From Billgrantia aerodenitrificans (GTDB taxonomy: Bacteria; Pseudomonadota; Gammaproteobacteria; Pseudomonadales; Halomonadaceae), in NCBI RefSeq assembly GCF_021404405.1, contig NZ_JABFTV010000010.1, positions 124,001 to 188,000 on the forward strand: DNA of 64,000 bases, read 5' to 3'. Below, piece after piece: positions 46,053 to 55,598 of the stretch. The position numbers and the translations under genes are program-made. Numbering within the stretch: position 1 is the stretch's first letter; each line of letters starts with the position of its first letter. The notes below the pieces were generated by a model. The model was not told the DNA's origin and ran no database searches. It worked only from the letters and a program-made list of their open reading frames with translations.

Positions 46053-46987
46053 CCCACGCCTATGGCAATGCCCCCACGGGGATCATGCAACCGCCCGAGG
46101 TTCGCCTGCCCGGCGACGACCATTTCGCCCGGCGCGCCCAGCGCCTGCAGGCGCTGGCCGAGCGCAACGCACCGCTGGGGGAGTTTCTCGGTTTCATGGC
46201 CCAGCTGGCCACCGCCCAGCAGGTGGCACTGGAACGGGCCACGGGCTGGCAGCCCGATCCCGAGGCGTTTCGCCTGGCGCTGGAGCACGGCATGCCGCCG
46301 CTCAATGCCCAGGCGCTGCAGGGCGACATCGACATCCAGGGCGAGCTGACGGCCCTGCTCGGCGCACTGGAGCTGCACGTGGGCGAAGCGCAGCGCCCCC
46401 TCATCGCCGCCCTGCGCGAACTGCCCGACGCCACGCTGAAGCAGCTCATGGCCCAGCTCCTGGCCGGTGAGGCCGGTGACGAGCAGCACTGTGGGTTGAT
46501 GCCGCTGATCGCCGCTGCTCTGCAGGTGGCCTGGCAGCGGCTGGTGCAGGCGCTGCCGCATGCCCCGGCCCGCCCCAGCGGCGAGACACGTACCCTGTGC
46601 CCCTGCTGCGGTTCGCCGCCAGTGGCCAGCGTGATCGAGAGCGAGGCCAGCTGCAGCGGCGTACGCTACCTGCAGTGCGGCCTGTGCGCGACCCAATGGT
46701 ACTTCGAACGCTCCCTGTGCAGCGTGTGCGAGCAGAGCGGCAAGCTCAGCTACCTGAGCCTGGCGCCGCAAACGGGCGAAGGGGAAGACGAAGCGACTGC
46801 CGAGGCGGCCCAGGCCGAGGCCTGCGGCGACTGCGGCAGCTATCTCAAGATATTCCCCCGCACGCTGGACGCCGAGGCCGAGCCGCTGGCCGACGACCTG
46901 GGCAGCCTGGCGCTGGACCTGCTGCTGGGCGAGGAGGGGCGCTACCGACGCAGCGGCTTCAACCCGCTGCTGATCGCCGAGGGCTGA
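46049..46987 (+). CDS. fdhE: Formate dehydrogenase accessory protein FdhE
   Basis: A 312-residue protein for maturation of respiratory formate dehydrogenases. The C-terminal half carries rubredoxin-like cysteine pairs (CPCCGSPPV, CGLCATQW, CSVCEQSG, CGDCGSYLK). The GTG at 46049, with GGGG AG upstream and overlapping the fdnI stop by 4 bases, is chosen over the longer frame at 45968. It follows fdnGHI directly and precedes selA. Confidence 0.93.
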   Translation: MTHAYGNAPTGIMQPPEVRLPGDDHFARRAQRLQALAERNAPLGEFLGFMAQLATAQQVALERATGWQPDPEAFRLALEHGMPPLNAQALQGDIDIQGELTALLGALELHVGEAQRPLIAALRELPDATLKQLMAQLLAGEAGDEQHCGLMPLIAAALQVAWQRLVQALPHAPARPSGETRTLCPCCGSPPVASVIESEASCSGVRYLQCGLCATQWYFERSLCSVCEQSGKLSYLSLAPQTGEGEDEATAEAAQAEACGDCGSYLKIFPRTLDAEAEPLADDLGSLALDLLLGEEGRYRRSGFNPLLIAEG

Positions 46988-47098
46988 GCCGGCGGTTGGA
47001 CGCCGCCCGGTCCGGCATGCTATGCCATAGGGAGCCCAACCACGAAGGGGCGCACGGGGAGAGTCCCGCGCCCCACAAGAACGTGGGTGACCCCTGAC

Positions 47099-48559
47099 AT
47101 GGACATGAGCACGACAATGGACGTTCGACGCCGTCTGCCCGCAGTGGATACCCTGCTGGCCCATCCCGCCGTGGCCGCCGCCCGCGCCCGGCATGGCCAC
47201 CGCCTCGTGCGGCGCGCGGTGCGCCAGACCCTGGACGAGGCCCGCCAGCAGCTCGCCGCTGACCAGAAGACCAGTGAAAGCGTCGATGGCGACGCCCTGG
47301 CCAACGCCGCCATCGAGCGGCTCACCGAGCTGGCCCGCCCGGCTTCCCGCGCGGTGTTCAATCTCACCGGTACCGTGATCCACACCAACCTGGGCCGCTC
47401 CACCCTCGCCGAGGCGGCCATCACGGCCATGGCCGATGCCGCACGCCACCCCATGGCGCTGGAGTACGATCTGGACGATGGCGGCCGCGGCGACCGCGAC
47501 CGCCTGGTCGAGGATCTGCTGTGCGAACTGACCGGCGCCGAGGCCGCCACCGTGGTCAACAACAACGCCGGCGCCGTGCTGCTGGCGCTGGGCGCCCTGG
47601 GAGCCGGACGCGAGGCGCTGATCTCCCGCGGCGAGCTGATCGAGATCGGCGGTGCCTTCCGCATGCCCGACATCATGCAGGCGGCCGGCTGCCGGCTGCG
47701 CGAGGTGGGCGCCACCAACCGCACCCACCCGCGGGACTTCGAGTCCGCCATCGGCGAGCACACCGGGCTGATCGTCAAGGCGCACACCTCCAACTACGCC
47801 ATCACCGGCTTCACCAAGAGCGTGCCGGAACCCACGCTGGCCGAGATCGCCCACGCTCACGGCGTCCCCCTGCTGGTCGACCTGGGCAGCGGCGCGCTGG
47901 CCGACTTCACCGCCCTCGGCCTGCCCTACGAGGCGCAGCCGAATGACGCCATCGCCGCCGGCGCCGATGTGGTCACCTTCAGCGGCGACAAGCTGCTCGG
48001 CGGCCCCCAGGCGGGCATCATCGTCGGCCGCCGGGAAGCCATCGCCACCATCAAGCGCCACCCGCTCAAGCGCGCCCTGCGTCTGGACAAACTGACCCTG
48101 GCGGCGCTGGAGGCCACCCTGCGCCTCTATCGCGACAGCGACGCCCCCGAGCGCGACATCCCCACCCTGGCGCTGCTGACACGCCCCGAGGCGGAGATCG
48201 CCGCCACCGGCGAACGCCTGCTGCCCCATGTGAGCAGTCTGCTCAGCGACTTCGAAGTGACGCTCGCGCCCTGCGCCAGCCAGCTCGGTAGCGGCTCACT
48301 GCCGGTGGACCGGCTGCCAAGCCGGGCCCTGACATGGCGCCCCCGCGCCGAGCAGCGACGCCAGCGCGAGCGTCAGCTGCATCGCCTGGAAGGCGCCCTG
48401 CGCCAGCTGCCGCGCCCGGTCATCGGGCGCATCGGCGACGGTGCCTTGCACCTCGACCTGCGCTGCCTGGCCGGCGAGGCGGAAATCGCCATCTTCATCG
48501 GTCAGCTGGAGCAGCTGCCCCGCCTGTATGGCGCTGCCCCGCCGGGAGACACGCCGTGA
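47099..48559 (+). CDS. selA: L-seryl-tRNA(Sec) selenium transferase
   Basis: A 486-residue pyridoxal-phosphate enzyme that turns Ser-tRNA(Sec) into Sec-tRNA(Sec). [21 protein letters not shown] is a family hallmark, and the PLP lysine lies in [19 protein letters not shown]. Start among ATG at 47099, 47105 and 47117 is uncertain; the first has GGGTGA at good spacing. Its stop overlaps the selB start by 4 bases. It serves fdnG just upstream. The selD gene for selenophosphate synthesis is not in the window. Confidence 0.95.
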   Translation: MDMSTTMDVRRRLPAVDTLLAHPAVAAARARHGHRLVRRAVRQTLDEARQQLAADQKTSESVDGDALANAAIERLTELARPASRAVFNLTGTVIHTNLGRSTLAEAAITAMADAARHPMALEYDLDDGGRGDRDRLVEDLLCELTGAEAATVVNNNAGAVLLALGALGAGREALISRGELIEIGGAFRMPDIMQAAGCRLREVGATNRTHPRDFESAIGEHTGLIVKAHTSNYAITGFTKSVPEPTLAEIAHAHGVPLLVDLGSGALADFTALGLPYEAQPNDAIAAGADVVTFSGDKLLGGPQAGIIVGRREAIATIKRHPLKRALRLDKLTLAALEATLRLYRDSDAPERDIPTLALLTRPEAEIAATGERLLPHVSSLLSDFEVTLAPCASQLGSGSLPVDRLPSRALTWRPRAEQRRQRERQLHRLEGALRQLPRPVIGRIGDGALHLDLRCLAGEAEIAIFIGQLEQLPRLYGAAPPGDTP

Positions 48560-50496
48560 TCGTCGGCACCGCCGGCCACGTCGACCACGGCAAGACCGCC
48601 CTGATCCAGCAGCTCACCGGTATCGACACCGACCGGCTGAAGGAGGAGAAAGCACGTGGCCTGACCATCGAGCCCGGCTTCGCCTATCCCGAGGTGGCCG
48701 AGGGCGTCGAGCTCGGCTTCGTCGACGTGCCCGGTCATGTGCGCTTCCTGCATCACATGGTGGCCGGTAGCGCCGGGGTCGATACGGTGCTGCTGGTGGT
48801 GGCCGCCGACGACGGCGTGATGCCGCAGACCGTCGAACACCTGCAGATCCTCTCCCTGCTGGGGCTCGACCGCGGCCTGGTGGCACTGACCAAGGTCGAC
48901 CGTGTCGACGCCGCGCGCCGCCGTCAGGTGCGCGAGGAGATCGCCGCTCTGCTGGCCGGCACGCCGCTGGCCGAGGCGCCGCTTCACGAGGTGTCGAGCA
49001 CAAGCGGCGAAGGGGTGAATGCCCTGCGCGAACGGCTGTGGGCGATGGCCTCGGCGCAGCGCGACACCGTCGTGCGCGGCCATTTTCGCTTCGTCGTCGA
49101 CCGGGTCTTTACCAAGCGCGGCGCCGGCGTGGTGGTGACCGGTACTGCACTGGCCGGCCGGGTGAACGAGGGCGACACGCTACGCCTGGCCCTCGGCGGC
49201 CATAAGGCCAGGGTGCGCGGCCTGCGTCGCCAGAACCGCGAGAGCGAGTGGGCGCATCAGGGCGACCGCGTGGCGCTCAACCTGGCCGGCAGCGACGTCG
49301 ACCGCGACCTCATTCAGCGCGGTGACTGGCTGGTTGCCGACGCGCTCGAGACACCGCCACTACGCCGCCTGGACGCGACACTGCAGCTGCTCGACTCGGC
49401 CCCGAGCGTGAAGCACTGGACGCCGGTGCAGGTACACCTAGGCGTGGGCCGCTATGGCGGGCGCCTCTCGCTGCTGGAAGGCCAGCACCTCGCCCCCGGT
49501 GAGAGCATGCTGGGCCAACTGGTGCTGGATGAGCCGGTGCACGCCTGCCTGGGCGACCGCTGCGTGATTCGCGATCCCGCAGCGGGCATCACCCTGGGCG
49601 GGGCCACGGTGCTGGAAGGCGACCCGCCGCGCCGCGGTCAGCGCCGTCCCGAGCGCCTGGCCTGGCTCGCCGCCCTGGCCGAGTGCGCTGCCGTCACACC
49701 GCTGCAGCTGCAAGAGTTACTGGAAACGGGACTGCGCCTGCAGTCGACCGGTGTCGATCTCGACGCCCTGGCACGCAACGCCAACCTCGAGCTGACAGCG
49801 CTGATCGACGCGGTAGCAGCGCTGGGTGGCGTTACGCTACCGAACCGGGAACGGACCCGCGTCTTCTCCGCCGAGGCCATCGCAGCCCTGGAAGCCCGGC
49901 TGCTCGACAGCGTGGCCACTAACCACGAGCGCGAGCCTTCGATGCTGGGCACCGAGCGCGGCCGGCTGACGCGCCAGGCCGTTCCGCAGCTACCCGAAGC
50001 GACGGGCCGGCAGCTGATCGAGCGGCTAGTGGCCTGCGGCAAGCTGGTGCCCCACGGCCCCTTCGTCGCCCTGCCCGGCCACCAGGCCAGCCTCGGCGAG
50101 GAGGACGAAGCGCGGTGGCAGCGGCTCGAACCGCACATCGCCGAGGCTGGCTTCCAACCGCCGCGAGTGCGCGATCTGGCCGCCAGCGAAGGCTTCGCAA
50201 AAGAGAGCCTCGACGAAGCCCGCATCCGCGAGGTGCTCATCGCCTGCTCCCGTCTCGGCCGGCTCTATCAAGTGCGTCGCGACCACTTCTACCCGGCCGC
50301 CACGGTAGCCGAGATGGCCGCCATCGTGCAGGCACTCGAACGCGAACACGGCAGGATCCGTGCGTCCGCCTTTCGCGACCGCATCGGCACCGGCCGCAAG
50401 CTGGCCATTCACATACTCGAATTCTTTGATAAGGTAGGCTTCACGCGCCGTATCGGAGACGAACGCGTGATACGCAACGCCGAGATGTGGCCGTAG
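48556..50496 (+). CDS. selB: Selenocysteine-specific translation elongation factor SelB
   Basis: A 646-residue protein with a GTP-binding N-terminus ([23 protein letters not shown]) and elongation-factor domains, then four winged helices at the C-terminus that bind the SECIS hairpin. It starts at GTG (48556), overlapping the selA stop by 4 bases. It brings Sec-tRNA(Sec) to the ribosome at UGA codons. tRNA-Sec follows 30 bases later. Confidence 0.96.
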   Translation: MIVGTAGHVDHGKTALIQQLTGIDTDRLKEEKARGLTIEPGFAYPEVAEGVELGFVDVPGHVRFLHHMVAGSAGVDTVLLVVAADDGVMPQTVEHLQILSLLGLDRGLVALTKVDRVDAARRRQVREEIAALLAGTPLAEAPLHEVSSTSGEGVNALRERLWAMASAQRDTVVRGHFRFVVDRVFTKRGAGVVVTGTALAGRVNEGDTLRLALGGHKARVRGLRRQNRESEWAHQGDRVALNLAGSDVDRDLIQRGDWLVADALETPPLRRLDATLQLLDSAPSVKHWTPVQVHLGVGRYGGRLSLLEGQHLAPGESMLGQLVLDEPVHACLGDRCVIRDPAAGITLGGATVLEGDPPRRGQRRPERLAWLAALAECAAVTPLQLQELLETGLRLQSTGVDLDALARNANLELTALIDAVAALGGVTLPNRERTRVFSAEAIAALEARLLDSVATNHEREPSMLGTERGRLTRQAVPQLPEATGRQLIERLVACGKLVPHGPFVALPGHQASLGEEDEARWQRLEPHIAEAGFQPPRVRDLAASEGFAKESLDEARIREVLIACSRLGRLYQVRRDHFYPAATVAEMAAIVQALEREHGRIRASAFRDRIGTGRKLAIHILEFFDKVGFTRRIGDERVIRNAEMWP

Positions 50497-50526
50497 GGCA
50501 ACGGCCTATCATGAAGAACCGCTCAA

Positions 50527-50622
50527 GGAAGAGGATCGACCCCCGGTGGGGCGGCCAGACTTCAAATCTGGTAGGGGCTGCCAGCGGTCCCTGGTGGGTT
50601 CGACTCCCACGCTCTTCCGCCA
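50527..50622 (+). tRNA. selC: tRNA-Sec (anticodon TCA)
   Basis: A 96-base tRNA with acceptor stem GGAAGAG/CTCTTCC, anticodon stem CCAGA/TCTGG around the loop CTTCAAA (anticodon TCA at 50562-50564), a long variable arm, and an encoded CCA (50620-50622). Size and long arm are typical of selC. It follows selB, completing a selA-selB-selC group. Confidence 0.96.
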
Positions 50623-50648
50623 GCTCCTCCTATTGCACAAGACTTTGC

Positions 50649-51308
50649 CTAGCCCTTGATCACCACCCGTGTGCCGATGCGCAGCCACGGGTCGAGTGCA
50701 CGAATCTCCTCGTTGCTGACCGCCACGCAGCCCTCGGTCCAGTCGAAGCTGCGATGGATCTCGGGGTCGCCCTGCCCTAGGCCATGAATCCCGATCAGCC
50801 CGCCCAACGCCGTGGTATGCGGTGCCCGGCCGTGGCGCGCCCGGTAATTCTCGATGTGCCAGTACTCCTGCATGGTGATCTTGCCGCTGCGCAGCGCTTC
50901 TTCGGCGACTTGGGCATTGGGATAGTCGAAGCCGAAGAACAGGCCGAAGCGCGAGGCGCGGTTGATGCGGTCTACGCGGAACTCGCCGATCGGCGTCATC
51001 GAACTGCCCCTGGCGCGCAGCGGCGCCGCACCGCCGGCACCGAAGGCGAGGTGTTCGATGCGCTTGATCTCACGCTCGCCGCGCATCACCCGCACCCGGC
51101 GGTTGCGCAGATCGATGCTGAGCCAGACCTCGTCGGCGGTCAGCCCTTCGGGCTGCGCCACCGCGTCCAGCACCTGCCACAGCGTCGGCAGCTCCGGCAT
51201 CACGCCATTGAGTGTATGAGAAGATTCGGGAATATTGGCCTGGGCCGTCGGCCCAAACGCGAAGAAGCCTGCCGTCATGGCGGCAGCCTGGAAGAATGCC
51301 CTGTTCAT
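50649..51308 (-). CDS. L,D-transpeptidase (YkuD) family protein
   Basis: A 219-residue exported protein with a signal peptide (AAAMTAGFFAFG, cut near AQA). The YkuD catalytic motif reads IHGLGQGD then SFDWTEGCVAVSNEEI with catalytic cysteine near residue 193. Such enzymes make 3-3 cross-links in peptidoglycan or attach lipoproteins. It lies between the selenoprotein cluster and the fds genes, on the opposite strand from the former, with no obvious link in function. Confidence 0.87.
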   Translation of the reverse strand: MNRAFFQAAAMTAGFFAFGPTAQANIPESSHTLNGVMPELPTLWQVLDAVAQPEGLTADEVWLSIDLRNRRVRVMRGEREIKRIEHLAFGAGGAAPLRARGSSMTPIGEFRVDRINRASRFGLFFGFDYPNAQVAEEALRSGKITMQEYWHIENYRARHGRAPHTTALGGLIGIHGLGQGDPEIHRSFDWTEGCVAVSNEEIRALDPWLRIGTRVVIKG

Positions 51309-51591
51309 GAGCCCCTGCCCGTGCGTAGTGGAGTTATCGTCGACTCGAGCCGATCGAATTATTCGGACCCGCCATGGCCCGCGCCATGAGGATATGGCAC
51401 GACTCCCTTCGAGGGGACGTCATCGCATGGAAGCCGGGGCAAAGATCCTGGACCGGGCCCTATCGGCCCGCTGTCGAGGTCGCCAACCGAACCATGAGAC
51501 GCATGGGCCGAATATACCATAGGCACGCTAAGGCAAAAGAGGGGCTCGCCTCCTTTCGTTGAAAAAGCGCGTGAAAGACCGGTATCGGGCG

Positions 51592-51837
51592 TCAGGCGCT
51601 CGCCGAATGCGTCTCGCTCTGGCTCTGTGCCAGCCGCTCGATGGCCTGCCGGGCCAGGGGCGACAGCTCGCTGCCGTCCTGTTGGAGATAGTCGACGATC
51701 TGGCGCTTCATGCTGCGCGCCCAGAACTTCTTCAGGTGGGTATACACGCGCTCGGCGGCGACATCGCCGTAGTGGGCATTGTTGGCGGCGATCTGATTCG
51801 CCATGTGGATCAGGGTATCGAGCTGACTGCGGCTCAT
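51592..51837 (-). CDS. fdsD: Formate dehydrogenase subunit delta
   Basis: An 81-residue protein matching the small FdsD subunit (MSRSQLDTLIHMANQIAANNAHYGDV, VYTHLKKFWARSMKRQIVDYL). Start at 51837, inside a longer open frame that has no ribosome-binding site. It lies 7 bases after fdhD, last gene of the fds operon. FdsD helps assemble or stabilise the NAD-linked enzyme. Confidence 0.9.
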   Translation of the reverse strand: MSRSQLDTLIHMANQIAANNAHYGDVAAERVYTHLKKFWARSMKRQIVDYLQQDGSELSPLARQAIERLAQSQSETHSASA

Positions 51838-51844
51838 GGCGACT

Positions 51845-52669
51845 TCAACCTCCGCTGGCTTGAACGACCGGCACGGCTTCGCGTACCGGCTGATGATAAA
51901 TGACGTGGCGCCCCGTGCGGGCGAAGCCGACCAGCAGCAGGCCGGCATGGCGCGCCTGCTCGATGGCGAGCGAGGTGGGAGCCGATACGGCGACGAGGCA
52001 GCCGATGCCGGCGCTGGCGCACTTCTGCACCATCTCGTAGCTGGCCCGGCTGGAGACCAGCGCAAAGCCGTCCGCCACCGATAGACGACGACTCAGCATG
52101 GCGCCGATCAGCTTGTCCAGGGCGTTGTGGCGACCGACGTCCTCGCGTGCCAGTTGGATCTGCCCGCCGAGGTCGCACCAGGCGGCGCCGTGGGTGGCGC
52201 CGGTTTCGCGCTGCAGCGGCTGGTGCCACTTCAGCGCCTCCAGTGCCTGCTGAATGGCAGCGTCGTCAATGGCCGGCGCTGCCACCCGGCCGATGGGACG
52301 GATCGCCTGCTCCAGCGACTCGGTGCCGCACAGCCCGCAGCCGGTGCGCCCGGCCATGCTGCGGCGGCGCTGCTTGAGCTCCATGAAGCGCTGGGTGGCG
52401 ATCTCCAGATGGACAGCAATGCCGCCATCCTCCTGGCGCACCTCGATGGCGTAAAGCTCATCCGGCGAGTGCAGGATGCCCTCGGTGAGGCTGAAGCCGA
52501 GAGCGAAGTCGTCGAGATCGTCCGGCGTGGCCATCATCACCGCATGGGAGATGCCGTTGTAGACCAGCGCCACCGGCGTCTCCACCGCGATGCTGTCCTC
52601 CAGCCGCTCGGCGCTGCCGGCCCGGCGCACGTCCACCGGAACCCGGCAGCGGCTGTGGTCGTCACTCAT
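51845..52669 (-). CDS. fdhD: Formate dehydrogenase sulfurtransferase FdhD
   Basis: A 274-residue protein that transfers sulfur to the molybdenum cofactor of formate dehydrogenases. The motif with the two essential cysteines is RTGCGLCGTESLEQA, and DVGRHNALDKLIGA follows. It overlaps the fdsA end by 4 bases. In fds operons this gene is often called fdsC. It could also serve the FdnG enzyme. Confidence 0.93.
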   Translation of the reverse strand: MSDDHSRCRVPVDVRRAGSAERLEDSIAVETPVALVYNGISHAVMMATPDDLDDFALGFSLTEGILHSPDELYAIEVRQEDGGIAVHLEIATQRFMELKQRRRSMAGRTGCGLCGTESLEQAIRPIGRVAAPAIDDAAIQQALEALKWHQPLQRETGATHGAAWCDLGGQIQLAREDVGRHNALDKLIGAMLSRRLSVADGFALVSSRASYEMVQKCASAGIGCLVAVSAPTSLAIEQARHAGLLLVGFARTGRHVIYHQPVREAVPVVQASGG

Positions 52670-55581
52670 TCACGCGCTCCGCTGAGAGCCTGGCCCGCTT
52701 CGTCCTTGTTCCCACCGCGCAGCAGCTCGAGCTGCAGCCGGTCGAAGGTCTGGAACTGTTGCTGCCAGGCGGACGGCTGGCTGACCTTCTCGACCTGCAC
52801 GGCGGTCACCTTGTACTCCGGACAGTTGGTCGCCCAGTCGGAGCTGTCGGTGGTAATCACGTTGGCTCCGCTGCCCGGATGGTGGAAGGTAGTGTAGACC
52901 ACCCCCGGCGGCATGCGGTCGCTGATCCGCGCACGCAGCACCGTCTGGCCGGCGCGGCTGGTGATGCCGACCCAGTCGCCGTCGCGCACGCCGCGCAGCT
53001 CGGCGTCGGCCGGGTGCAGTTCGAGCACGTCCTCGTCGTGCCAGGCCTGGTTGTGCGTGCGTCGGGTCTGGGCGCCGACGTTGTACTGGGAGAGGATGCG
53101 CCCGGTGGTCAGCAGCAGCGGGAAGCGGCGGTTGCTGAGCTCGTCGCTGGCCACGTAGTCGGTGATGGCGAACTGACCGAGGCCGATGGGGAAGTCCTCG
53201 ATGTGCATGGTCGGGGTGCCCTCGGGGTGCGCCTCGTTGCACGGCCACTGAATGCTGCCCAGCGCGTCGAGCCGCGCGTAGCTGACGCCGGTGAAGCTCG
53301 GCGTCAGGCCGGCGATCTCGTCCATGATCTGCGACGGATGGTCGTAGTGCATGGGATAGCCCAGCGCATTGGCCAGATCCACGGTCACTTCCCAGTCCTG
53401 CTTGCCGGCCAGCGGCGGCATCACCTTGCGCACCCGGTTGATGCGGCGCTCGGCGTTGGTGAAGGTGCCGTCCTTCTCCAGGAACGAGGAGCCCGGCAGC
53501 AGCACGTGGGCGAACTTGGCCGTCTCGTTGAGGAAGATGTCCTGCACGATCAGGCACTCCAGCGAGCGCAGCGCCTGCTCGACGTGCTGGGTATTGGGGT
53601 CGGACTGGGCGATGTCCTCGCCCTGCACGTAGAGCGCCTTGAATTCGCCGGCCACGGCGGCATCGAACATGTTGGGGATGCGCAGGCCCGGCTCGTCGTC
53701 GATGGGCACGCCCCAGGCCGCCTCGAATCGCTCGCGCACGGCGGGGTCGCCGACGTGCTGGTAGCCCGGCAGCTCGTGGGGGAAGGAGCCCATGTCGCAG
53801 GAGCCCTGGACGTTGTTCTGCCCGCGCAGCGGGTTGACGCCCACCCCTTCGCGGCCGATGTTGCCGGTGGCCATGGCCAGGTTGGCGATGCCCATCACCA
53901 TGCTCGAGCCCTGGCTGTGCTCGGTGACGCCGAGCCCGTAGTAGATCGCGCCGTTGGGCGCCTGGGCGTAGGTGCGCGCGGCACGGCGCACCTGCTCGGC
54001 GGGCACTCCGGTGATCGCCTCAACGTTCTCCGGCGCATGGCGCGGGTCGAGGATGAACTCGCGCCAGGCCTGATAGCCCGCCGCGTCGCAGCGCTTGGCG
54101 ATGAACTCGCGATCCTCGAGCCCTTCGCTCATCACCACGTGGGCCAGGGCGTTGATCATCGCCACGTTGGTGCCGGGGCGCAGGGCGAGATGCTGGGCGC
54201 CGCGATGATGCGGGGTCTTGAGCAGGTCGATGCGGCGCGGGTCGACGACGATCAGCTCGGCGCCCTGGCGCAGGCGACGGCGCATCTGCGAGGCGAACAC
54301 CGGGTGGGCGTCGGTGGGGTTGGCGCCGATGACCACGATCACGTCGGCCTGCATCACCGAGTCGAAGGTCTGGGTGCCGGCGGACTCGCCCAGCGTCGTC
54401 TTGAGGCCGTAGCCGGTGGGCGAATGACACACCCGGGCACAGGTGTCGGTGTTGTTGTTGCGGAAGGCCGCACGCACCAGCTTCTGCACCAGGTAGGTCT
54501 CCTCGTTGGTGCAGCGCGACGAGGTGATGCCGCCGATGCTCTCGCGGCCGTACTTGGCCTGGATCGCCTTGAGCCGCTGGGCGGCGAAAGCGATCGCTTC
54601 CTCCCAACCCACCTCGCGCCAGGGCTGGTCGATCGACTCGCGGATCATCGGCGTCTTCAGGCGGTCGGGGTGGGTGGCGTAGCCGAAGGCGAAGCGGCCC
54701 TTGACGCAGGAGTGGCCGTGGTTGGCGTCGCCGCCCTTGTACGGCACCATGCGCACCACCCGGTCGCCCTGCATCTCGGCCTTGAACGAGCAGCCCACGC
54801 CGCAGTAGGCGCAGGTGGTCACCACGCTGTGCTCCGGCTGGCCCTGTTCGATCACCGATTTTTCCATCAGCGTCGAGGTCGGGCAGGCCTGCACGCAGGC
54901 GCCGCAGGAGACGCATTCGGAATCCATGAACGCCTCGCTCTGGCCGGCGGCGACCTTGGACTCGAAGCCGCGCCCTTCGATGGTCAGGGCGAAGGTGCCC
55001 TGTACCTCTTCACAGGCGCGCACGCAGCGCGAGCAGACGATGCACTTGCTGGGGTCGAAGCTGAAGTAGGGGTTGGAGTCGTCGGTCTCGGCGTCCAGGT
55101 GATTCTCGCCGTCGAAGCCGTAGCGCACCTCGCGCAGCCCCACCGCACCGGCCATGTCCTGTAGCTCGCAGTCGCCGTTGGCCGGGCAGGTCAGGCAGTC
55201 CAGCGGGTGGTCGGAGATGTAGAGCTCCATCACGTTGCGCCGCAGCTTGGCCAGCCGCTCGTTCTGGGTGGTGACCTTCATGCCGGCCGCGACCGGCGTG
55301 GTGCAGGAGGCCGGCAGGCCGCGCCGGCCCTCGATCTGCACCGCACACAGGCGGCACGAGCCGAACGCCTCGAGGTTGTCCGAGGCGCACAGCTTGGGAA
55401 TGTTGATGTCGGCCAAGGCCGCGGCGCGCAGCACCGAGGTGCCTTCGGGCACGGTGATCGCGACGCCGTCGATCTCGAGGCTGACCAGCGTCTCGGAGAG
55501 CCGCGCCGGGGTGCCGTAGTCGCGCTCCGGCAAGAAATGCTGCGGAGCGGGCGTCTGCTTGGGATCGTAATAGTTCAACAT
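52666..55581 (-). CDS. fdsA: NAD-dependent formate dehydrogenase alpha subunit
   Basis: A 971-residue molybdenum enzyme. Order: 2Fe-2S ferredoxin part (GSCRLCAVQIEGRRGLPASC), CLTCPANGDCELQD, two 4Fe-4S sites (CIVCSRCVRAC, CVSCGACVQAC), then the molybdopterin domain starting CAYCGVGC. The active site is Cys385 (ARVCHSPTGYG), not selenocysteine. The ATG at 55581 has GGAGGAGG upstream; the frame is open 45 codons earlier. With FdsB and FdsG it oxidises formate to carbon dioxide and reduces NAD in the cytoplasm. Confidence 0.95.
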   Translation of the reverse strand: MLNYYDPKQTPAPQHFLPERDYGTPARLSETLVSLEIDGVAITVPEGTSVLRAAALADINIPKLCASDNLEAFGSCRLCAVQIEGRRGLPASCTTPVAAGMKVTTQNERLAKLRRNVMELYISDHPLDCLTCPANGDCELQDMAGAVGLREVRYGFDGENHLDAETDDSNPYFSFDPSKCIVCSRCVRACEEVQGTFALTIEGRGFESKVAAGQSEAFMDSECVSCGACVQACPTSTLMEKSVIEQGQPEHSVVTTCAYCGVGCSFKAEMQGDRVVRMVPYKGGDANHGHSCVKGRFAFGYATHPDRLKTPMIRESIDQPWREVGWEEAIAFAAQRLKAIQAKYGRESIGGITSSRCTNEETYLVQKLVRAAFRNNNTDTCARVCHSPTGYGLKTTLGESAGTQTFDSVMQADVIVVIGANPTDAHPVFASQMRRRLRQGAELIVVDPRRIDLLKTPHHRGAQHLALRPGTNVAMINALAHVVMSEGLEDREFIAKRCDAAGYQAWREFILDPRHAPENVEAITGVPAEQVRRAARTYAQAPNGAIYYGLGVTEHSQGSSMVMGIANLAMATGNIGREGVGVNPLRGQNNVQGSCDMGSFPHELPGYQHVGDPAVRERFEAAWGVPIDDEPGLRIPNMFDAAVAGEFKALYVQGEDIAQSDPNTQHVEQALRSLECLIVQDIFLNETAKFAHVLLPGSSFLEKDGTFTNAERRINRVRKVMPPLAGKQDWEVTVDLANALGYPMHYDHPSQIMDEIAGLTPSFTGVSYARLDALGSIQWPCNEAHPEGTPTMHIEDFPIGLGQFAITDYVASDELSNRRFPLLLTTGRILSQYNVGAQTRRTHNQAWHDEDVLELHPADAELRGVRDGDWVGITSRAGQTVLRARISDRMPPGVVYTTFHHPGSGANVITTDSSDWATNCPEYKVTAVQVEKVSQPSAWQQQFQTFDRLQLELLRGGNKDEAGQALSGARE

Positions 55582-55598
55582 ATCGGGCCTCCTCCCGC

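Noticed and set aside
52759-55164. Long plus-strand frame across fdsA
   Set aside because: Antisense shadow of the formate dehydrogenase gene.
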